A stretch of DNA of 64,000 nt from positions 62,001-126,000 of the forward strand of contig NZ_LOPU01000030.1 of assembly GCF_001469955.1 (NCBI RefSeq). The letters run 5' to 3'. The stretch comes from Haloprofundus marisrubri. GTDB lineage: Archaea; Halobacteriota; Halobacteria; Halobacteriales; Haloferacaceae. This document shows positions 58,784-64,000 of the stretch, piece by piece (the first letter of the stretch is position 1; every line of letters begins with the position of its first letter). Below the pieces are notes generated by a model. The model was not told where the DNA came from, ran no database searches, and saw only the letters and a list, made by a program, of their open reading frames with translations. Position numbers and translations under genes: made by a program.

Positions 58784-59425
58784 TCAGCGCGTCCCGAGGA
58801 GTCGGCTCAGGATACCGTTTCGCTCGGAAGTCGGAGTGGAGGGTTCGACTCCGGCGGGTAACTCGGTCGCACCCAGTCGCGCCTGCCGCGTCTGGTAGGC
58901 GTGGACGCTCGCCGAGAGGAGGAGCGCAACGGCGATGCCCGCCGCGTACGTGAGGCCCGGTATCTGCACGAAAAACGGGAGACCGAGACCCGACGCTGCG
59001 AGCACGGCCAGTGAGACGCTCGCCAATCCGAGGTAGTACTGACTCCACGGCACGTCGTCGCGTTCGACGACTTCCAGATAGATGTCGAGGTCCGTCGCTC
59101 GGTCGGTCAGGGTTGCGACGCCTCGACCCTGCTCGTAGTCGATGATGTCGTAGGTGTCGAGTTTCGGCAGGTGCGTCTGGTGCAGCGAGGTGTAGACGCG
59201 CTTTCGCTGTTTGTACGTCAGTTCCTCGATTTCGCAGTCGTTCTCCCACGCGGCGACCTGTTCGGCCAACTCGCGGATGGTGGTCGGTTCACCGACTCGT
59301 TTGAGATGATGTAACACGTACCGCCGGCGGTGGTTCGAGAGTATCGAAAACGAGACGTCTCGCGACAGTCTCTCCTCGGTGTTCTGCCCGGATGCGTGCC
59401 CCATGTGTAGCTCTGTGTTAGCCAT
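58784..59425 (-). CDS. Membrane-anchored winged-helix protein (DUF7344-like), copy C
   Basis: 213 residues. It carries the same HTH block in more diverged form (FSILSNHRRRYVLHHLKRVGEPTTIRELAEQVAAWE; RKRVYTSLHQTHLPKLDTYDIIDYE), then two membrane helices (YYLGLASVSLAVLAASGLGLPFFV and TYAAGIAVALLLSASVHAYQ) and a positively charged tail. It is convergent with the cryptochrome, 21 bp apart. A TATA-like GAATACAG on the minus strand (59445-59453) is 24 nt before the ATG at 59425, supporting the longer start over that at 59404. Confidence 0.85.
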   Translation of the reverse strand: MANTELHMGHASGQNTEERLSRDVSFSILSNHRRRYVLHHLKRVGEPTTIRELAEQVAAWENDCEIEELTYKQRKRVYTSLHQTHLPKLDTYDIIDYEQGRGVATLTDRATDLDIYLEVVERDDVPWSQYYLGLASVSLAVLAASGLGLPFFVQIPGLTYAAGIAVALLLSASVHAYQTRQARLGATELPAGVEPSTPTSERNGILSRLLGTR

Positions 59426-59566
59426 CGTACTCCCCCAACGGAAACTGTATTCGGGTTCGGTGTATTATTTGTTTGGTTGAATTTCTTGTATTTTGAACAT
59501 TAGTACAAAACAGACGGTTCCGGAGAGAATCAGCGCCGTTGCTCGCCGTGAAGTGTTCGTGAGAAG

Positions 59567-59641
<75 letters not shown>

Positions 59642-59701
59642 GACATACTCAACTGTCGCCCAGAGGAGTTTAAAGATTCCGTTACGCCGCGGGTGTGTGT
59701 G

Positions 59702-61675
59702 TTATTTCCCCTCGAACTCCGGTTCGCGGTCGCTGGAGAACGCCATCACACCCTCCATCAGGTCGTCGGTGGTGAACAGGATGCCGAACGCCTGTGCTTC
59801 GACCTCCAGACCGGCCTCGGTGTCCTCCCAGCCACGGTGCATCGCGCGCTTCGTGTAGCGCTGTGCGACTGGCGGCCCGCCAGCGAGCGACTGTGCGAGT
59901 TCCATCGCCTCGGCTTCGAGGTCACCGTTGTCGACGACGTCGTTGATGAAGCCGTAGTCGGCCATCGTTTCGGCGTCGTAGCGCTCGGCGGTGAAGATTA
60001 TCTCCTTTGCGCGGCCGGTGCCGACGATGCGCTGGAGACGGACGGTGCCGCCCCATCCCGGCAGGAGGCCGAGGTTGTGTTCTGGTTGACCGAGTTCGGA
60101 GCGCTCGGTGGCGACGCGGAGGTCCGCACACGCGGCGAGTTCCATCCCGCCGCCGAGACAGAAGCCATCGATACCGACGACGACCGGCTTGTCGCAGTCT
60201 TCGAGTTTGCCGAACGTCTTCTGGCCTTTGCGCGAGAGTTCGACCGCCGGAATCGGGTCCGCACCGCCCGCGGCCATGCTCGTCACGTCCGCACCGGCGG
60301 AGAACGCGCGGTCACCAGCGCCGGTGAGAAGCAGCGCTCGGACCTCGTCGTCGTCGCTCAGCGCGTCGATGGCGTCGGAGAGGTCGTCCATCAGGTCGGC
60401 GCTGATGGTGTTGAGACGGTGCGGTCGGTCGAGAACGACGTGGGCGACGGCGCCCTCCATCTCGACGCGGACGTTGTCGAACTCCAAGGAACCCTCCTCG
60501 CCTTCGTCGCTGCCGTGGAAGCCGTCGTCCGATTCGGCGAGTTCGCGGAGCGTGTCGACGACTTCGTAGCGTTCTGCGCCCGTCTCCTCACGCAGTTCGT
60601 CGAGTGCCTCGACGAGCGTCGAAAGGCCGGCGTCGTCGGCCATCTTCGCGGGGCCGTCCGGGAAGCCGCCGCCGAGCATCACCGCGCGGTCGATGGCGTC
60701 GGCGTCGGCGACGTCGTTTTCGACGAGTGCGGCGACTTCGTTGGCCATCACGGCGAGCAGGCGGTGCTTCACGTCGTCTCGGGCCGCGTCCGTCGGGATG
60801 TCGACGCCGCCGTTGTCGTAGTCGTAGAAGCCTTTGCCCGTTTTCTTGCCGAGGTTCTCGTTTTCGACTTTCTCGGCGAGCAGTGGACACGGTTCGTAGG
60901 CGTCGCCGAGCACCTCGTGCATGTATTCGAGCACGTGGAATCCGACGTCGATACCGACCTGGTCTGCGAGTTCGAAGCTCCCCATCGGCAGGCCGATGTC
61001 GAACTTCGTCGTGCTGTCGACTTCCTCGACGGTTGCGGCGTCGTCGTGGACAATCCACGCCGCCTCGTTCATCAGGGGAACGAGAATGCGGTTGACGATG
61101 AAGCCCGGACTGTCCTTGCGGACGCGGACGGGCGTCTTGCCCATCGACTCGGCGAGGCCCTCGACGAGGTCCATCGTCTCGTCGGCGGTGTGTGCGCCGG
61201 AGATGACCTCGACCAGCGGCATTCTGACTGGGGGATTGAAGAAGTGCATCCCGCAGAACTGCTCGGGTCGCTCGGTCACTTCCGAGAGGTCCGTGATGGA
61301 GAGACTCGACGTGTTCGTCGCAAAGACGGTGTGGTCGGGGGCTTTCTCCTCTAATTCCCCGTACACCTCTTTCTTTATCTCCATCTTCTCGGGAACGGCC
61401 TCGACGACCACGTCGGCGTCGGCGACCGCTTCGCCGAGGTCGACGATAGGCGTGACGCGTTCGAGCGCCGCGTCGGCTTCCTCCTCGGTCATCTGGTCTT
61501 TCTCGGCCAGTTTGCCGAGACTCCATTCGATTTGGTCGTAGCCGTTCTGGACGAACTCCTCGTTGATGTCGCGCAGTACTACGTCGTAGCCGGCGAGCGC
61601 CGCGACCTCCGCGATGCCGTGGCCCATGTTCCCCGCACCGAGAACCGTGATACTGTTGACGTCATCCAGTTCCAT
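59702..61675 (-). CDS. Fused 3-hydroxyacyl-CoA dehydrogenase/enoyl-CoA hydratase
   Basis: 657 residues from the ATG at 61675. N-terminal dehydrogenase: ITVLGAGNMGHGIAEVAALAGY near 8, catalytic His in MHFFNPPVRMPLVEV near 138 and KDSPGFIVNRILVPLMNEAAW near 184. The C-terminal quarter (from about 400) is an enoyl-CoA hydratase: AHVVLDRPHRLNTIS, AFSAGADVTSMAAGG, GIDGFCLGGGMELAACADLRVA near 495 and ELGQPEHNLGLLPGWGGTVRL. The order is the reverse of bacterial FadB, the archaeal arrangement. It does two steps of beta-oxidation or related CoA chemistry (e.g. crotonyl/3-hydroxybutyryl-CoA). Confidence 0.95.
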   Translation of the reverse strand: MELDDVNSITVLGAGNMGHGIAEVAALAGYDVVLRDINEEFVQNGYDQIEWSLGKLAEKDQMTEEEADAALERVTPIVDLGEAVADADVVVEAVPEKMEIKKEVYGELEEKAPDHTVFATNTSSLSITDLSEVTERPEQFCGMHFFNPPVRMPLVEVISGAHTADETMDLVEGLAESMGKTPVRVRKDSPGFIVNRILVPLMNEAAWIVHDDAATVEEVDSTTKFDIGLPMGSFELADQVGIDVGFHVLEYMHEVLGDAYEPCPLLAEKVENENLGKKTGKGFYDYDNGGVDIPTDAARDDVKHRLLAVMANEVAALVENDVADADAIDRAVMLGGGFPDGPAKMADDAGLSTLVEALDELREETGAERYEVVDTLRELAESDDGFHGSDEGEEGSLEFDNVRVEMEGAVAHVVLDRPHRLNTISADLMDDLSDAIDALSDDDEVRALLLTGAGDRAFSAGADVTSMAAGGADPIPAVELSRKGQKTFGKLEDCDKPVVVGIDGFCLGGGMELAACADLRVATERSELGQPEHNLGLLPGWGGTVRLQRIVGTGRAKEIIFTAERYDAETMADYGFINDVVDNGDLEAEAMELAQSLAGGPPVAQRYTKRAMHRGWEDTEAGLEVEAQAFGILFTTDDLMEGVMAFSSDREPEFEGK

Positions 61676-61835
61676 GGCCGAATCCTCGGTTGCCGTCAGT
61701 TTCAACGTTTCCCTCGTGCGCGTGAACAACTCACTTTCGGTTTATTCGGATGGTTCGTGATGGACTCACGGCGCTCGTGACGGCCGTCTCCGCCGGGAGC
61801 GGAGGGTCTATGCGCGTGACGGCCGACAATCGGTC

Positions 61836-62435
61836 ATGGCGGAGGAACACGACCACCTGCGCGAGACGGACCTCGCACCGCTGGTCGACGAGTACGGCGA
61901 ACTGGAACTGACGCCCGCAGACGACCTCTTCGAGCGGTTCGTCGTCTCCATCGTCAATCAACTCATCTCGACGGAGGCCGCCCGGACGATTCGGGCGCGC
62001 CTGTTCGAACAGTTCGAGGTGACGCCCGACGCGATGCTCACCGCGGAGGCCGACGCGCTGCGGGAGGTCGGACTCTCGCCGCAGAAAGTCGAGTACGTCA
62101 AGAACGTCGCCGCGTGGTTCGAGGAGAACGACGTGACGCGCGAGCGATTCACGGAGATGAGCGACGCCGCAGTAACGCGCGAACTTACTGACATTCGCGG
62201 CGTCGGCGATTGGACCGCGAAGATGGTCCTGATGTTCGGCCTCGGGCGCGAGGACGTGTTCCCGGTCGAAGACTTGGCCGTCCGGCGAGGGATGGAAGAC
62301 CTCTTCGGCGAGTTGACGCGCGCGGAGATGCGCACGCTCGCGGAGGCGTGGAGTCCCTACCGGTCGATTGCGACGCTGTACGTCTGGCAGCACTACGTCG
62401 ACGGAAACTCGAACGTCGACGATATCGTCGCCTGA
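61836..62435 (+). CDS. DNA-3-methyladenine glycosylase (AlkA/HhH-GPD family)
   Basis: 199 residues. The helix-hairpin-helix is ELTDIRGVGDWTAKMVLMFGL near 122-143 and the catalytic Asp lies in FPVEDLAVRRGMEDLF near 149. ISTEAARTIRARLFEQFE near 47 and GLSPQKVEYVKNVAAWF near 78 match the family. It removes alkylated bases to begin base-excision repair. Short for the family (E. coli AlkA has 282 residues) because the N-terminal beta domain is absent. Confidence 0.92.
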   Translation: MAEEHDHLRETDLAPLVDEYGELELTPADDLFERFVVSIVNQLISTEAARTIRARLFEQFEVTPDAMLTAEADALREVGLSPQKVEYVKNVAAWFEENDVTRERFTEMSDAAVTRELTDIRGVGDWTAKMVLMFGLGREDVFPVEDLAVRRGMEDLFGELTRAEMRTLAEAWSPYRSIATLYVWQHYVDGNSNVDDIVA

Positions 62436-62577
62436 GTCCGCGGCGCTTCGGTCGGTGAGGCGGCGAGAAAACAGAGTATCAGGATACGCGAGCGGAGATG
62501 AGAGGTGAGAAAAGCGAAAAACGACGAGTGAGAGACCGTCCGACGGCGGGTTGCTGAGTCCGCCGGATTACTCCAAC

Positions 62578-63939
62578 TTACTCCAGATACTCCTCTTCGC
62601 GTTCGTCGTCGTCTTTCGCGTCGACGTCGGCGCGGCGGCGAACGTCGACACGGTAGTGTTCGAGGATGTCGCGGCCCAGAAGCAGTGGGTAGTCCATGTG
62701 GCTGCGGTCCTCGACGCTCGCGGTCACCGTGTGCTGGTTACCGCCGATACCGATGACGAGGTCGACGACCGGGCGGGCCTTCCCGCGCTTCATGCTGCCG
62801 GATTTGACGCGCGTCATGCTCTTGATGGGGCCGGCCCCGATTTCGGCGGCCAGCGAGGTGTCGATGCTCGTTCGAGTCGCGCCCGTGTCGGATTTGGCGA
62901 GCGTCTGCGTCGACCCGCTGGTGCCGCTGACGACGACGTCTTCGATGTAGCCAATCATCGGTACCTCCTCGTTCTCCGGCGGTTCGATGCGCGGCATGCA
63001 CGAGGGTCGGGAGTCGTCGAGCGTCGCCGACAGTTCGTTCACGCGGTCGTCCTCGACGTCGCCGCCGGCGCGTTCGATAGCCAGTTGCGCGATGTGCGGT
63101 GCGGGACTCTTGCCGGTCGCTTTGTACAGTCCTTTGAACCCGGCCGTCGGGTTCACTTCGAGAACGTACCAGCCGTCGTTACCCTCGACGAGGTCGACGC
63201 CCGCGTAGTCGAGGCCGATGACTTCCGCCGCGTAGAGGGCGGTTTCGGCGGCCTCCTCGGGCATCGTCTCGGTGGCGTTCTGGACGTCGCCGCCGAGGGC
63301 GACGTTCGTTCGCCAGTCGCCTTCCGGCGCGTAGCGGTGCATCGCGCCGACGATTTCCTCGCCGACGACGTAGACGCGCAGGTCGCGGTGTCGGTCGCTG
63401 TCGCGTTCGATGAGTTCCTGCAGGAACGCCTGACGGTTGCCGACTTTCGGGTTGACCGGTTCGGTGAGGTCGACTTTCCACGTCCCGCCGCCGTGAGTGC
63501 CGATAGCGGTTTTGTAGACGCCGACGTCGCCGAACTTCTGTCGGCCCTGATTCAGGCGGTCGTTCGAGAGCGCGAGCAGTGCGTCGGGAACCTGGATGTT
63601 CCAGTCGGCCAGCGTCGCCGCCGTGGCGAACTTGTGGATGGCCGTCAGCACCGCACCGGGTTCGTTCAGCATCGGCCGGACGCGGTTGAACGTCGTCGCC
63701 AAGCCGAGACCCTCGGCGGGTTCCTCGGTGTTCGACAGCAAAAGTCTGTTCGCGATGACGTCGACGCCCGGTTCGATGGACACTTCGCTGTCTTCGATGT
63801 TCATCGCGGTGTTCTCGCGGCGGAGCCACACCGGTTCGTGACCGAGTTCCTCGACGGCGTTCAAGATTGCCTTGGTCTCTTTGCTGTTGTGCAGCGAGAG
63901 AACCCCGACACGCACCGTCTCGTCGTCTGAAAGAGCCAT
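62578..63939 (-). CDS. RimK-type ATP-grasp ligase fused to a RimB-like retropepsin domain
   Basis: 453 residues. The N-terminal part is a RimK ATP-grasp: VRVGVLSLHNSKETKAILNAVEELGHEPVWLRREN near 8-42, KTAIGTHGGGTWKVDL near 142, RVYVVGEEIVGAMHRYA near 186, the metal/catalytic AAEVIGLDYAGVDLVEGNDGWYVLEVNPTAGFKGLY near 240-275. From about 328 a second domain begins (MIGYIEDVVVSG) with KSDTGATRTSID (DTGA, at about 351) and PLLLGRDILEHYRVDV near 418-431, the two flaps of the RimB/ATP-dependent-zinc-protease retropepsin-like family. RimK adds glutamate or similar residues; RimB can trim them. In bacteria they are separate genes. The ATG at 63939 is clean. Confidence 0.93.
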   Translation of the reverse strand: MALSDDETVRVGVLSLHNSKETKAILNAVEELGHEPVWLRRENTAMNIEDSEVSIEPGVDVIANRLLLSNTEEPAEGLGLATTFNRVRPMLNEPGAVLTAIHKFATAATLADWNIQVPDALLALSNDRLNQGRQKFGDVGVYKTAIGTHGGGTWKVDLTEPVNPKVGNRQAFLQELIERDSDRHRDLRVYVVGEEIVGAMHRYAPEGDWRTNVALGGDVQNATETMPEEAAETALYAAEVIGLDYAGVDLVEGNDGWYVLEVNPTAGFKGLYKATGKSPAPHIAQLAIERAGGDVEDDRVNELSATLDDSRPSCMPRIEPPENEEVPMIGYIEDVVVSGTSGSTQTLAKSDTGATRTSIDTSLAAEIGAGPIKSMTRVKSGSMKRGKARPVVDLVIGIGGNQHTVTASVEDRSHMDYPLLLGRDILEHYRVDVRRRADVDAKDDDEREEEYLE

Positions 63940-64000
63940 GTGGACAGACGTACCGAACGCAGTTTCAAAGATATGCCGGTCTAGACGCCGTTGGCGTCGT
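63940..64000. other. Upstream region of the RimK fusion, to window end
   Basis: 61 bp; no gene seen. A CTTTGAAACT on the minus strand near 63970 could be part of the promoter. Confidence 0.3.

Overview
The window is a dense, gene-rich chromosomal segment of a halophilic archaeon (class Halobacteria). The evidence is the GC-rich DNA, very acidic proteins, archaeal-only genes (S17e, dodecin, an archaeal 3-hydroxyacyl-CoA dehydrogenase/enoyl-CoA hydratase fusion, geranylgeranyl-reductase-type flavoprotein, DUF63, UPF0179), tRNAs without an encoded CCA, and many TATA boxes 24-30 nt upstream of start codons (leaderless transcripts). A Haloferax/Halogeometricum-like member of the Haloferacales is a reasonable guess, but no rRNA is present to confirm it. 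I see no prophage, insertion sequence or CRISPR array; the segment looks like core chromosome.

Layout. 1-2.7 kb: the end of one and all of a second sodium-dependent symporter of the SNF family, then a short-chain dehydrogenase gene broken by a one-base deletion. 2.9-11 kb: biotin-dependent acyl/propionyl-CoA carboxylase (pccB, small pccX, separated pccA) and, nearby, biotin-protein ligase, interspersed with a glycerophosphodiesterase and an ATP-grasp enzyme. 11-15.2 kb: UspA, an amidohydrolase, and two tandem HD-domain phosphohydrolase paralogues. 15.3-18.6 kb: a four-gene operon with overlapping stop and start codons, cofD (coenzyme F420) plus a Dus-like barrel, a CitG-like protein and DUF447. 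18.7-26.3 kb: rpS17e, a GGR-family flavoprotein, a Tat lipoprotein, a D-2-hydroxyacid dehydrogenase, a FAH-family protein, asd, a GC-rich intergenic region with strong hairpins, and cspA. 26.4-40 kb: Rieske protein, oxidoreductase, hisD, cupin, IscA-type carrier, small haloarchaeal proteins, several membrane proteins, dodecin, a cytoplasmic 5'-nucleotidase homologue, UspA with a palindrome at its promoter, DUF63, Lrp/AsnC and an inositol-monophosphatase-type enzyme.

40-47.5 kb: a PIN protein of the RNA-ligase-partner type, tRNA-Leu(CAA), a nucleotidyltransferase of the COG3541 type, DUF309, aspartoacylase-like enzyme, a secreted beta-helix protein, UPF0179 and a DUF5820-type protein. 48.1-55.8 kb: the most system-like locus, two different PrkA-type kinases/AAA proteins, a YeaH/DUF444 von Willebrand protein and SpoVR, with three close or overlapping gene junctions. 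It is followed by two membrane-anchored winged-helix proteins, a CRY-DASH photolyase/cryptochrome and a third convergent member of the same winged-helix family. 59.5-64 kb: tRNA-Glu(UUC), the beta-oxidation fusion enzyme, an AlkA-like glycosylase and a RimK-RimB fusion.

The best candidates for undescribed biology are the PrkA-PrkA-YeaH-SpoVR operon with its winged-helix neighbours, the cofD-Dus-CitG-DUF447 operon, the RimK/retropepsin-like fusion, and the structured region upstream of cspA.
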